This document shows positions 13,386 to 23,795 of a stretch of 51,454 nucleotides of DNA, piece by piece; within the stretch, counting starts at the first letter, position 1, and each line of letters begins with the position of its first letter. Source of the stretch: Symsagittifera roscoffensis (taxonomy: Eukaryota > Xenacoelomorpha > Acoela > Convolutidae); the NCBI RefSeq assembly GCF_963678635.1, contig NW_026970660.1, positions 1-51,454 on the forward strand, read 5' to 3'. A program made the translations under genes and the position numbers. A model generated the notes under the pieces. It had not been told where the DNA came from, searched no databases, and worked only from the letters and a program-made list of their open reading frames with translations.

Positions 13386-13985
13386 CCCGGAACAAGATCA
13401 TCAAATTAAGACTAATTAACACAAATCAAATACACATGTAAAAATATTTAAACCGTTTTAAGCATCGTCAGACTTCGAAAAAAAAGATATACAAACCTAA
13501 TTAAGAAAACAAAACTTACAATTTATTTTAATGCAATTGCAAGAGCTTTCCTTTTAAGAGTAAGATATTGATATAGATAAGTTAAACATTTCAATTCAAT
13601 TCTAATTCAATTCCGATAAAGGACTTGGTTTTACGCAAAAAAATTGCTGCATAATCTAAGTGGTATAAACTAAACAGTGAAGCAAGGCAACCGAAGATGA
13701 TGCAGGCAGTTGTTGTGAAATTGGACAGATATATGGTCTTAATTCCTTGAGCCATTTTTTGCAAACTTTAAATTTCAGTTTGAAATGACAGATTAGAATC
13801 TAGAATCAAATCCATGTATTTGCAGACAGATTTTTTCTCAAATTGGTAACAAGAGGTCTGATCCTTTATTCGGTTCATCTTTTTTTCGTTAAAAAAATTT
13901 GAGCGCCAATTTCGATGCATTTTAGTTCAACTGATTCGCAGGAAAGAAAGTAAGTTCATGTAAAGAATCTAGAAAGTAGCTCAAA
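13386..13985 (-). pseudogene. LINE remnant, copy L1
   Basis: Homologous along its length to 15361-15990 (shared ACACAAATCAAATACACATGT and GGACAGATATATGGTCTTA). Relative to that copy it lacks about 110 bp around 13640, and its frame is broken. Read on the minus strand it corresponds to the C-terminal part of a LINE reverse transcriptase (see L2). It is decayed and non-functional. Confidence 0.55.
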
Positions 13986-15360
13986 GTGTGACTGGAAGAT
14001 ACAAAATTTGGTAGCTACTGCTTAAAACACTATGATCACGCCAAACTGCCAATGCTTTGAGACCAAAAAAAAACACTGCGATCAGTAAATAATTAAAATC
14101 TGCGCCTATGAATACAATTATTAACAAATAGGCTCAATGGATAAGTTCAATTTGAATCAATTCCCGAGCCCCCTCAAGTTAGTTTTCAACGCCCACAATT
14201 TAAGGAAAACAAACTTATCAGTTTTGAATTTTTTTACTTCGGGGTTCAGGGTATCAATATCTTTCAGCTGGTATAGGAAAAATGTAGCACGAATTTAAAT
14301 GAGAGAAAAACGAATTTGATTCAAGAAACACTGAACTGAGAAAGAATCGAAAAATCTTTTTTTTTTGTCTCAAGCTCGACAGCAGCGCATGCTGATTTGC
14401 AGATCTAAGATAGAAGTCCGGTGAATGTTGATGTACAAAGACAACTGGCGATGAGCCTTCTTACTGAAGCACTCTTTCCTAGCCGGCCAAGAACTCAGAA
14501 CTTACACTCAGATACATTATGATGATATTTGCCGTCATATTCAAGTTACTCCCGATCAGATGGTGCATTATCGGCGCCAGAAAATCATGAAATTAAGTAG
14601 AAAGGCGACAGAAAAATTGCGCTGATTTTTTTTTAAACTTCAAATATCGATTTTCAAAGCAAAAATTTATGGCCTTAAAGCTCTTTGAAATTCGAGAACA
14701 AATTAGAATTGACACGCCTTAGATTAAAATAACTCAAATTAAGCAATCTACCAAATTTAAAAGGTAACCTAACTATTTCAAAAAATTTGCATGCAAAATA
14801 CAATCTTTCAAAATTGAAGTCAAAGGTCGCAAAAAAAAATAAAAATTCCATGCAAAACTTATTCGAAATTGTCAAATTGCGCTTTTGAATTCATTATGTC
14901 AGTTCCACCTTTTGAGATTTTTTGCCTAGAGAAAAGAGAATACTTCAAGAACTATTTAAAAGTCTAAGCAGCAAAACAGTAAGTACAAAAAAGATATGTT
15001 CAAACTTTTAGACTGGTTGCTTGAATAATATTTAGTAAAATGAAAAATAAACATGGTTAAAATGCAAATAAATACTCCTGGAACAAGATAAATAATAAAA
15101 AAATTTATTCCTACGGGAAATCTAATTTAAAATCCACTTTAGAAACTAGAAGTTGATCACGTTTTTTCGTGACCTTTGCACTTGCTGTTCGATGGTTGAG
15201 TTTGCCTTTCTTTTAACAGTAGAAATGAATTGAACTGATCGGAAAAAAATGAATTGAATAAAAAAATCAAACACACTTATTTTCATGCGTTATTGGATGC
15301 GCGAGTCCACCTATAGATACCATTTAATTTATTAAATCGAATTTAATATATAAAGATTAG
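13986..15360 (+). repeat. Further diverged copies of the 1.14-kb unit
   Basis: 13986-15080 resembles a whole unit with substantial divergence (shared GCTACTGCTTAAA.CACTATGATCACG and GCAAATAAATACTCCTGG). 15081-15360 is a high-identity partial copy of the unit's first ~280 bp, ending at TTTAATATATAAAGA. The order unit-unit-L1-unit-partial unit-L2 shows that a larger block was itself duplicated. Confidence 0.7.
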
Positions 15361-15990
15361 TTGCTTAAGTAATTATAAGTAAAAAAGAAATATACACAGG
15401 ATTAAAACGCAATGAAATTGATCCCGGAACAAGACTATCAACATAAGGCTAAACAACACAAATCAAATACACATGTAAATTTATTTAAACCGTTTTAAAC
15501 ATCGTCAAACTTCGGCAAACTTAATTTGTGATGTACAAAATCTACTTATGAAAACAGAACTCACGACATGTAACTTTCATGCGATTGCAAAAGTTTTCCT
15601 CTTAAGAGTAAGATATTGATATAGATAAGTTAAACATTTCAAGTCAATTCTGTTTCAATTCCGATAAAGGGCTTGGTTTAAAACAAAGCGGCGGACGACT
15701 AAATTGAATCTTAAAAACGTGCGTTGTAGTTCCCAGTTCAACTGCTTTGCTAAAGACATCATTAGAGCTAAATTAATGAGCTGCAAAAAAATTGCAGCAT
15801 AATCTAGGAAGTATAAGCTAAACAGTGAAGCAAGGCAACCAAAGATAATGTAGCCAGATGTTATGAAATTGGACAGATATATGGTCTTAGTTCCTTGAGC
15901 CAATTTTTCAAATTTTAGATTTCAGTTGGAAATCACAGGTTAGAATCTAGAACCAAATCCATGTATTTGCAGTCAGTATTTTTCTCAGAT
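15361..15990 (-). pseudogene. LINE remnant, copy L2 (RT C-terminal fragment)
   Basis: An 82-codon open frame (15903-15655, minus) includes SLAKQLNWELQRTF. It is related to SLEKQLSWAIKTA in the fragment at 18600-18985, and the pattern is typical of the segment after the RT catalytic domain in Jockey/CR1/RTE-like LINEs. No catalytic motif is present. It is a dead fragment inside XPO1 intron 1. Confidence 0.6.
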
Positions 15991-16586
15991 TGATAACAAG
16001 AAGTCTGATCTTTTATTGTTTATCTTTTTTTTTGGACAACCTGAGAATTGGCAGGGTAGTTTTCGCATAAAGTCAAAAAGTTCGCAAAAATTCCAAAAAG
16101 TGTATGAAGAAGCACTGTAGAATTGACTTGTGGGTCACTTCTCAAAAATTTACCCTATTAATTACATTGCTTCCCGATGCCTCTTTTTGGTCAAAATTTG
16201 TCGGGTATATAAATACGACCATTTTTCGGGCAAACAACTATAACCCGTTTTCTGATACTAAAAACCAAATTCTGCATGTCATTTGAAGCGTTAGAGATGC
16301 TGTATTTCACGCCAAAGAAACTGTTTTATTTCTTGAATAACTAATTCTGCGTTGTCTAAGTAACTTTTTTGTTCATACCTAACGACAAAAGTTATGTGGA
16401 AACTAATTTTTTCATGTGTTGGTAGAATGCGAACTGGAAAAAAAAACACAATATTTGCCAGTTGAAATTATTTTCAAATGTACAAGTGTAAGTCAAATTA
16501 TGATGATAATTATTGTCACATACACTCAAATTTAAAATTACAAATTTACGCATTAATGATAATATCACTATCTTACGAGAGTTCCA

Positions 16587-16799
16587 TTAAAGAAGTTTAA
16601 AATATCTCAATGAAGTTTTTCCATAGGTTGCCACTGTTGAATCTTCTTTAATTAGTAGTAAATAATAATCCTTATAAGTTGTTTTTGCTTTTCTGTACGT
16701 AAGGATATTCTTGAAATTAATTTGGTCACCATGTAACCTGATCCTATTGTTACTGATTTTTTTATAAGTAGTTGTATTGCCCATTAAATCATTCGACAA
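16587..16799 (-). pseudogene. LINE 3'-end fragment
   Basis: A 70-codon frame (NQINFKNIL, STVATYGKTSLRYF region) is related in sequence to 19425-19565, which shares TTTCCATAG.TTGCCA.TGTTGAATCT on the plus strand. It resembles the C-terminal tail of LINE ORF2 proteins, but the match is weak, so the assignment rests on its repetitive nature. Confidence 0.4.
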
Positions 16800-16861
16800 A
16801 CTAAAATTTTTTAATTCTTGTGTTCATGTTTATGTGATTGTTTTCATATTGAAACTAGCAA

Positions 16862-18600
16862 TTAACGCACCTTCGGTGCTTCGAAATTTTTCGACAACTC
16901 ATGAAAAAAACCGCATATATTGGAAACAACATCTGCAAACTTTTAGTGTACTCTGACTGCACCCAATTACAGGTTTGGTAATTTCGAACTTTTAAATTTT
17001 TTTAAATTCCCATTTTAAAAGCGTCATCTCGAAAACTTATTGGGCCTCTGGAGAAATTTGGAAGTCAGATTTGCAACCACTGAGACTCCCTGAGAGCACC
17101 TTACTATAGGGTTAGGAATCCAAAATTTTGTGAATTTTTTTAAACCTAAGATTCCCGAAAAAAAAATTGAAAAAAACGTCCTATCTCGAAACTAAAAGGA
17201 TTTGAGCATTCATATTAGGAGGCAAGATTTGAGACGCCTGGGTGTACGCTGAAAATAAGGTTGTATCTTCATCAAGTTAGTTTCAAATTTTTTCAATTTC
17301 TTTGTAGATAAGTTCTTTGAGAAATTTTTAAAAAATCGAAAAACGTCACATCTCGGAAAGTAAAAGCATTTGAGCAGTCGCGTTTAGCAGTCGCATGTGG
17401 CAAGATTTGAAACTCTTTAGAGTACCCTGATAACACCGAACTAAAGAGTTGAGAATTTCAAATTTTGAAAAATAATTAATTTAAACTTTCTGAAAATTTT
17501 GAAAAAATCACAAAAAACGTCAAATCTGGAAAACTACAAAGAATTGAGCAGTGATATTTGGAGGCAAGATTCGCAATCCTTGAGAGTACTTTGACAGGAC
17601 CTAACTACAAGGTTGGGAATTTCAGATTTTTAAAGAATAGAAATAACTCAAGTTTTCTGAAAAATTTTGAAAAAATCGCAAAAAACGTCATATCTCGAAA
17701 ACTACAAAGAATTGAGCAGTCATACTTGGAGGCAAGATTCGCAATCTTTGAGAGTACTCCGACAGGACCTAACTACAGGGTTGAGAATTTCAGATTTTTA
17801 AAAAACTAATAATAATTTAAGTTTTCTGAAAAATTTAGAAAAAATCACAAAAAACGTCATATCTCGAAAACTACAAGGATTTGAACAGTCATATTTGGAG
17901 GCAAGATTTGTAGCTCCTTAGAGTACTCCGACAGGACCTAACTACAGGGTTGGGAATTTCAGATTTTTAAAAACTAATAATAATTTTAAAAAAATTTCAG
18001 AAAAGTTTTGAAAAAATCACAAAAAACGTCATATCTCGAAAACTACAATTGAGCAGTCATATTTGGAGGCAAGATTCGCAATCTTTGAGATTACTCTGAC
18101 AGGACCCAACTACAGGGTTGGAAATTTCAGATTTTGCGAAAAAAAAAATTTTTCTGAAAATTTTTTGAAAAAATCACAAAAAACGTCATATCTCGAAAAC
18201 TACAAGGATTTGAACAGACATATTTGGAGGCAAGATTTGTAACTCCTTAGAGTACTCCGACAGCACCCAACTACAGGGTTGGGAACTTCAAATTTTGTAA
18301 ATTATTTTCTTATTTGAAATTTCTAAAAAATTTTGAAAAAATCTCAAAAATCGTCTTATCTCGTTAACTAAAATGATTCGGGCATTCAAAATTGGAGGCC
18401 AAATTCGCAACCCCTAATTCAATATTGGGCTGCTTAACTTAAACTCGGTAAAATAACCACTAAAATCAAACTGGAAAAACGAAAAAAAATCTTAATCATT
18501 GCAATATACGATATAGCTTAAACATGCAAAAATAATACGTTGAAAAAGCTTAAACATGGCGAGATAGTGAAGCCCGCATTTAAATATATAATAGATTTGT
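16862..18600 (+). repeat. Satellite-like array 2, ~168-bp monomer
   Basis: Same composite unit as array 1 and in the same orientation. Monomer starts (CGTCATATCTCGAAAACTAC block) are at about 17518, 17686, 17854, 18026, 18185 and 18352, so the period is close to 168 bp. Older, more diverged monomers fill 16900-17500. The array starts at CGCACCTTCGGTGC (about 16866) and ends in the same unique tail (GCCCGCATTTAAATATATA, about 18571-18590). The younger monomers (17500-18350) are much more alike than those in array 1, so homogenisation here was more recent. Confidence 0.85.
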
Positions 18601-18985
18601 CGTAAGCTGTTAATAAGTGGTTTTTTATTCTCCAGAAATGGCAAATTACTTTCCAGTCAAGAAACATTAATACTGGTAAAACATTGTTTTAATTTGAGAT
18701 CAGAAGATGAATCGAATTTTGCACAATCACAGCAGTTTTAATTGCCCAGCTAAGTTGCTTTTCTAATGAGATTACCAAATTTATTGAAATTCCATTCAAA
18801 AGGATAGCAGGATAGTGAAGGTGACTGATAACGAGTGCGTTCATTAGTAGTAGTCTTGTTTTGATAGGAAGGGGTTTTTTGATCGACTGTAGTGTTTTAA
18901 TCACGCAGGCCATTTTTCTTACAATCATTTTCACTTCGTCTTCAAATGTCAAAAATTGGTCGAATATTACTCCGAGATTTGAAAA
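18600..18985 (-). pseudogene. LINE RT fragment abutting XPO1 exon 1
   Basis: The minus-strand reading gives NLGVIFDQFLTFEDEVKM followed by MACVIKTLQSIKK, KTRLLLMNALVISHLHYPAI and SLEKQLSWAIKTA. This is the classic RT thumb region of Jockey/CR1/RTE-type LINEs (YLGV.iD, then sHl.Y). A stop and frame slips follow. The fragment begins about 20 bp downstream of the XPO1 exon 1 donor site. Confidence 0.75.
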
Positions 18986-19004
18986 CAGAATACGAAATAC
19001 AAAC

Positions 19005-19193
19005 CTTGAGGGTCGTTAAGATTTCTTGAGCCGCTTTCTGTTGCTGTAATTCACCCTGGTACATACAGTCGATGACCGAATCGAGTAAACTGATGTCAAG
19101 TTTCTGTTCAAAGTCCAGAAGACTTTTCGCCGATGTGGTGAGGTTTGCGGCATGATTAGCGCCACTACTGACTGAGACGACTGGTTCGGGCAT
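19005..19193 (-). CDS. XPO1: Exportin-1, coding exon 1 (start codon)
   Basis: Encodes 63 residues: a Ser/Ala-rich N-terminus, then the conserved CRM1 start region with motifs LLDFEQKLD and QQQKAAQEIL, which begin the importin-beta N-terminal fold that contacts Ran-GTP. The start ATG is at 19193-19191. A TTG just upstream is in frame but is not a likely start. The exon ends after codon AAG at 19005 with donor GTTTGT (phase 0). A TTTTCAG precedes the ATG by seven bases (AG at 19201-19200), so a 5'-UTR intron may end there. That is inference, because no untranslated exon can be identified. LINE-derived sequence begins within about 20 bp of the donor. Confidence 0.9.
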
Positions 19194-19943
19194 AAACAAC
19201 TGAAAATATCAACATTGCTACTGTGAACTTTGTTCAATTGTCGAATGACCGTCGGTAAAATTAATTTTCTCCACAGCATGAACTTTTTGGTACATTAAGA
19301 GTAATTCAATGAATCAAGTGAATTTAAAAAGAAACACTTTTATTGCCAAATGAAAATGGGAAACGTGATAACAATTAATAAAAGTTATTTCAACATACAC
19401 ATCAGTATGAGCGTTTCCTTAAATCAATTGAAAGTTGAGGTCTTTCCATAGATTGCCAATGTTGAATCTCCTTATAAAATAAAATAGAACTCTTGAATTC
19501 AATTTTGCTCGTCTATAAAAAAATGTTATTGAGATTAATTTTATCATCTGATATCTCATTCTATGTAGTCAGGGATCTCGCGTTCAGTTTGATTTAATTT
19601 TGCTAAGCACTGCGAAAAATTCGAACTCAGCACCAAGTTAACATGGTCCGGGATCTTTTAAAAATTGAAGTTTTTCATGTTATCCGTATTATATCTTTCA
19701 ACGAAAAATAATTTTTATTTCGTTCATTTAAATATTTGCTGTTCGACAATAAATCAATGGCAGTTTTGATCGTATGTTCTGAACGAAAAGACGTTTAAAG
19801 GCATTATAAACGTTTAAACTTTGTAGTCTAGTGGTAAAAGAGTTCAGTCAAAGCAGTCCAAAAAAATAAGTTTTTTTTCGTCCGTAAAAACTCGTTGATA
19901 TAAATACCGGAAACAGGTTTTACAATTGGTTAACGTTTATCTA
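19194..19943. other. Region between XPO1 start codon and element A
   Basis: About 750 bp, AT-rich. It includes a decayed LINE 3'-end fragment at 19425-19565, related to 16587-16799. It must contain the XPO1 5' UTR and probably the proximal promoter, unless those lie beyond element A, but no convincing TATA box or initiator was found. Confidence 0.5.
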
Positions 19944-20112
19944 TGTGACATTCGACCAGAATGGCCAAAATGCAGTCTCTGCAGAATTCGGTATTTTAGC
20001 AGCAAGCCTTCCGAATTGGCGATTTAGAACGGATAAGGACGTTATTTGAACGATTAGCCAAACGGTGAAGGCTAGAAGATTCTGGAATTCTAATTTTTAA
20101 AAATTCGAATTA

Positions 20113-20120
20113 TGACGTCA
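20113..20120. promoter_or_regulatory. CRE-like palindrome in 5' LTR
   Basis: Perfect TGACGTCA, the consensus for CREB/ATF-family bZIP factors, repeated at 43746-43753 in the 3' LTR. It lies about 170 bp into the LTR and may act in LTR transcription. The role is inferred from the motif alone. Confidence 0.5.
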
Positions 20121-20263
20121 TATTTCTGAGAAACGTCAGAAACGGCCATTTTTAGCAAAAAGAGCAAGAAAAAACAGAACAACTGTTATCTGCGATTACG
20201 AACAGTACGAAATCGAGACTAAAAAACTACAACGAACTACCGAACAGCAGAGGACGTTCCGAG

Positions 20264-20391
20264 TTGCAACTATTGTGCTGTTACAATAGTTGCAAGGCCG
20301 TTGCGAGCAACGGTGAAGGGTAAAACCCAGCCTTCCGAGTTATTGTGAACTGGATATTAAGAAGCTTGATTCACCGGATTCAAGAATCCGG
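20264..20391 (+). other. Cluster of three hairpins in the LTR
   Basis: First, TTGCAACTATTGT / ACAATAGTTGCAA forms a perfect 13-bp stem with a six-base loop (20264-20295). Second, CCGTTG-CGAG-CAACGG (20298-20313). Third, CCGGATT-CAAG-AATCCGG (20374-20391), whose 3' arm begins the AATCCGGAAGGGTC motif. All three recur in the 3' LTR. If transcribed they would be strong RNA structures (packaging, polyadenylation or protein binding are possibilities). Confidence 0.75.
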
Positions 20392-20876
20392 AAGGGTCTC
20401 GGGACGTGGACTTTTATGAACTTATATTGAATTTTAGCATCCGTCATGTCCTGACTTGAATTTAATTAAGATCTTAATTCGTTTTGACAAGAATGAGGAG
20501 CTAGAAGTAGGGGGGAAAGGGTTGATCCATCTTCGATGGAGATGATGATTTTTATCCACTGAACAAAAACAATAGTAATATAATAAGTAGTAGCCCTGTT
20601 TTTAGGAGTGACCTCGTGGTCTGGGGATACTGAGACCCAGCCATGAGCTCACTATTTTTGCATGTAATCTAGTTAATTTGAGCGTTCTGGTCGAAGTCGG
20701 AGAACAGTAACGTTTTTGTCAGCCTGATGTAAGAAAGACCACCGAAAAGTACTGGCTTGGTAGAGACGGTGAAAAACATGCAAGGCTCTGTTTAGACGCT
20801 AGCCAGTCGTCTTAAGACTTAGTTTTGTTATCCGTCGATATGTATCTTCCGGGCGAATGTTACATGTATGTTTTTA

Positions 20877-20889
20877 TGGCGCTCCTGGG
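20877..20889 (+). other. Putative primer-binding site of element A
   Basis: TGGCGCTCCTGGG starts 13 bases after the LTR end. It begins with TGG, as expected for pairing with a tRNA 3' CCA, and its first 12 bases are exactly conserved at the same distance in element B (50691). The priming tRNA was not identified; it would need a 3' end of ...GGAGCGCCA. Confidence 0.65.
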
Positions 20890-22856
20890 TGTTATTCTTT
20901 TTTAACATCATGACCGGCAGAACCGTTAACGAGCATTCCGCGCCGAGCGGATGCTCACATTAACGCCCTTATTAGGCCTAAACCGCCGGGGCGGAAGGGT
21001 AGTTCGGAACGCGGAAGCCTTCCGGATTGCCGTGAATAGTTTTTTAACCTAGTTAAGACCGAAAATTCACGAACCAGGAAGGGTGGGGGGAATCGCGAAC
21101 CCCTCATCCCCTGAGTGGTTTGTGACCAAAAACACTTAAAGATATAAGCAAAACCAAACAAAAAATAGTATAGTATCCAAGAAAAACAAAAAACATAAAA
21201 AATAACCGAAAAAACCAAAAACAGTAAAAAAGTAAAAAATCAGTAGAAATCATCCCCCCAGACAAGATGTGATTCAACCCCCCGTTTGTTGTTGATAGAT
21301 ATATTGTTGTTACAGGCATTTATATCAGTCAGGATCGTTACGATCAATTTTGTAGCCCGTTTGTGGGGCTTGTACTGTAGGGTTATTTGAGCATTTAAGC
21401 ACGTTAATGATAAATTGCGCCCAATCCGGAAGGGTCAGCTGATTTGCGCTCAATTCGGAAGGGTCCGGGGTGAAGACCGATCCGGCAAGCAGTACAGGGA
21501 ACAACAGGAAGAGGCTCAACGACAACTACAATCGACTGTTGGGTATCGTTAACAAGTTTTGTATCCCTTTTGGTACAAAAAGTAAGATAGTAATCTGTGG
21601 GGGGCTCGACAGTGCTGCACTGTAGTGACCCTTCACCGAACTGCGAATATCCGAGTTAAGCACCTTAATTCGGAGATTAAACAAACCCGGAGGGGTATAG
21701 TATTCCTAATATTATTACTTATATAGCCTATATTAATAGTCTTATATCGATTTTCAGACAAAAACAACGAGAACTGACCGGTTTTTAGGGTCAAAATTGC
21801 GATATTTTGATCCCCCCACAAGTCGCGATTTTTGAGATATCGATATTTTTTGAGACGGAAAAAAGCGCTAAGTTAGTGTGTTACATCGTAACTGCACTAC
21901 TGTAATAAGTAGAACCGGTTAACTTTAGTTCGGAAGTGGTTAAAACTAGTTTGGTACAAAAAACCAAATTTTCCCAAATTTTGATAGTAAGAATCACTAA
22001 AAATTTAGAAAATTTTTTGAAATTTTTGAGGTATGACAGTAAAAATAGTTGTTCGGACAACGTCCACTAGTGAATCTACAAGTCTTAAAATCCGCTACCC
22101 GAAAGCCTTCCGGGTTGCAGAGAAATCGAACATAACGTGTTTGATTTGGTGGATTCATCAATCCGGAGGGGTCCAGGTAGCATAGTTTTTCGCAAAATTT
22201 TTCTACAATAGCGTTTTAGATCGGGTCTTTTGCATTGAACTAGAAGAGTATAGGCCTTCTGAGCTCGGATCAATAATTTTTAGGTTGAAAGGACCAGATT
22301 TGCGGAAAAAGTTAGGCGGAACCTATAAGAGAGAAAATTTTTTGAGTTCGAAAAAAAGACGTTTTGGTTAATAACTTTGGAACTACTGATCATATCGAGT
22401 TGATCTTGGTACCAACAGATCAGAAATTAGCTGAGCTTACTAATAGGATCAGAAATTTTTCGGAAAAGCGAGAGAGAAAATTTTTTGAGATTGTTTTTAG
22501 CAAATTACACAAATCCGGAGGGGTACACCCTTCACGTTTTACAAATTTTTCTGAAAAGCCCTTATACCCTTACCAAAAGGTAATAGCGGTTGAGTAAAGT
22601 AACTTTAGGCCATTCTAGACGTAGAGGGAGGGCAAAAGTCACCGCAAAAGCTTAACCGAGCCAAAGTTAGGCCAGCGACAAGACCCTTCACCGTTAGAGT
22701 GAATTGTCAAATAAGAGGCTTAACTTCAATCCGGAGGGGTCTAGGAAAGGACCCTATACCCTTCCCAGTTAATTAAAACAGCATAATTGCATCGGAGAAC
22801 GTATTCGGAGGGGTATAGGTTGAAAAAAGGAAATCTCCTAAAAGCAACTTTTACAA

Positions 22857-23014
22857 AATCGGAGGGCTCCCAATCCGGAGGGGTCGAAGTTTTTTCAAGA
22901 GGGATCCGAATCCGGAGGGGTCTTATTTGAGCTAATTCGGAGGGGTCCAAATCCGGAGGGGTCTAGATTCTGACAAATCCGGAAGGGTCCTATTTGTGCC
23001 AATCCGGAGGGGTA
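22857..23014 (+). repeat. Dense cluster of CCGGAGGGGTC motifs
   Basis: Seven copies in 158 bp: 22857 (degenerate), 22872, 22909, 22934, 22950, 22976 and 23001. Spacing is irregular (15-37 bp), so this is not a simple tandem repeat; the short motif itself is what is kept. It could be a site for Gag or a host DNA/RNA-binding protein. Confidence 0.85.
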
Positions 23015-23795
23015 TTTTTTTTTATTAAGGACTTAGGTGAACGAAAGAAAGACTAAAAAGTGAGAAGTATTAAGTTATTAATACACAGGCTAGGTATCAG
23101 TGACTGCGCTGGTAACTTGCCTTTCGATAAGAACAAGACTAATACAAAACAAGTCCAAACTCGGATATTCGCGACACTAAGTCTAAATTAAAGAGAACGT
23201 GGTTCATTGGTGTGGATTGGACATAATACGTTTTTGGGAAAAGTGACTGCCCTGAGGATTTTAGTAGGTCTAGCTCGGGCAGTCCGAAGGCAGATAGGTA
23301 ACACAGTACTCGGCGGGTGCAATAGACGCCCACTTGAGAAAATAACTGCCTTCAAAGTTTTGTCTGTTTGGTGCAGCACCAAGCAGGGAAAGCTTTTTCT
23401 TTAAAAGACAGGTTCGACTATTGTACTGCGACTGACTAAGAGTACAAGACACATACGTTTTTTTTTATATATACATTCATATTGTGTCAATATATATTTT
23501 TTTGTTTTTTGATTTTAAATCAACCTAAACTGAGCTTGATTGGGTAGTGAGTACACTATCTTTTAAATTGACTGATAACATCATATTGTGCTAGTTTCCA
23601 GATCTTTGGACCGATAATCGGCTAGTGTGAATAAATTTTATACAAACTGTACTCTGACAACATACAGGGATTCGTGGTCACTATTTAATAGAATCTGGTG
23701 AAATTTATTGTGTTGTGTCATTATTATTGTTAATAAAACTATAAGGTCTCTAACAATTGAGTCAAGAGTAGGCATAGGAAAGTGACAAATAAAGA

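Larger units (their letters stand above)
9467..19004 (-). other. XPO1 intron 1
   Basis: About 9.5 kb and almost wholly repeat-derived. It holds a dispersed repeat copy (9776-9832), a ~1.14-kb tandem duplication (11100-13385) with two further partial copies (13986-15360), minus-strand LINE remnants (13600-13810, 15640-15910, 16587-16799, 18600-18985) and the second 168-bp array (16862-18600). Nothing was recognised in 9850-10850 or in 15990-16580. Confidence 0.8.
1..19193 (-). other. XPO1: Exportin-1 gene, 5' part (five coding exons, 3' end off window)
   Basis: Exportin-1 (CRM1) is the Ran-GTP-dependent nuclear export receptor for proteins with leucine-rich export signals. Five exons on the minus strand splice with GT-AG borders and consistent phases (0, 1, 0, 1, 0) into 609 codons. 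These match the importin-beta-like N-terminal domain and the first HEAT repeats of CRM1. Typical CRM1 is about 1,070 residues, so the cargo-binding groove and C-terminal helix lie beyond base 1. No stop or frameshift interrupts the exons, so the gene looks intact here. Introns are long (about 9.5, 5.4 and 1.5 kb) except intron 4 (133 bp). Confidence 0.95.
19944..20864 (+). repeat. 5' LTR of element A
   Basis: 921 bp, starting TGTGACATTCG and ending CGAATGTTACA; these ends form an imperfect 11-bp inverted repeat with TG...CA termini. It contains a CRE-like TGACGTCA, three consecutive strong hairpins (20264-20391) and copies of the CCTTCCG / CGGAAGG module that recurs in the leader. It should contain the promoter and R region, but transcription start and polyadenylation sites cannot be fixed by eye. 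Confidence 0.95.
20865..23795 (+). other. 2.9-kb untranslated leader of element A
   Basis: No long ORF. Its main feature is an iterated motif, AATCCGGAGGGGTC or AATCCGGAAGGGTC, with at least a dozen copies (for example 21423, 21452, 21685, 22160, 22512, 22728, 22803, and seven between 22857 and 23014). Complementary CCTTCCGG or GACCCTTCACCG segments occur at 21017, 21627, 22105 and 22682. Many upstream ATGs precede ORF1, so ORF1 translation probably needs splicing or internal entry. A T/A tract with TATATA runs lies at 23458-23520. Confidence 0.85.

Noticed and set aside
20955-21319. Minus-strand open frames in the leader encoding Phe/Tyr-rich peptides
   Set aside because: They are low-complexity products of A-rich sequence, with no known family.
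22682-22741. Leader module as a true tRNA gene (T-arm-like TTCAATCC and a closing stem)
   Set aside because: No anticodon arm or D-arm can be drawn and the module length varies among copies. A simple hairpin is the safer reading.
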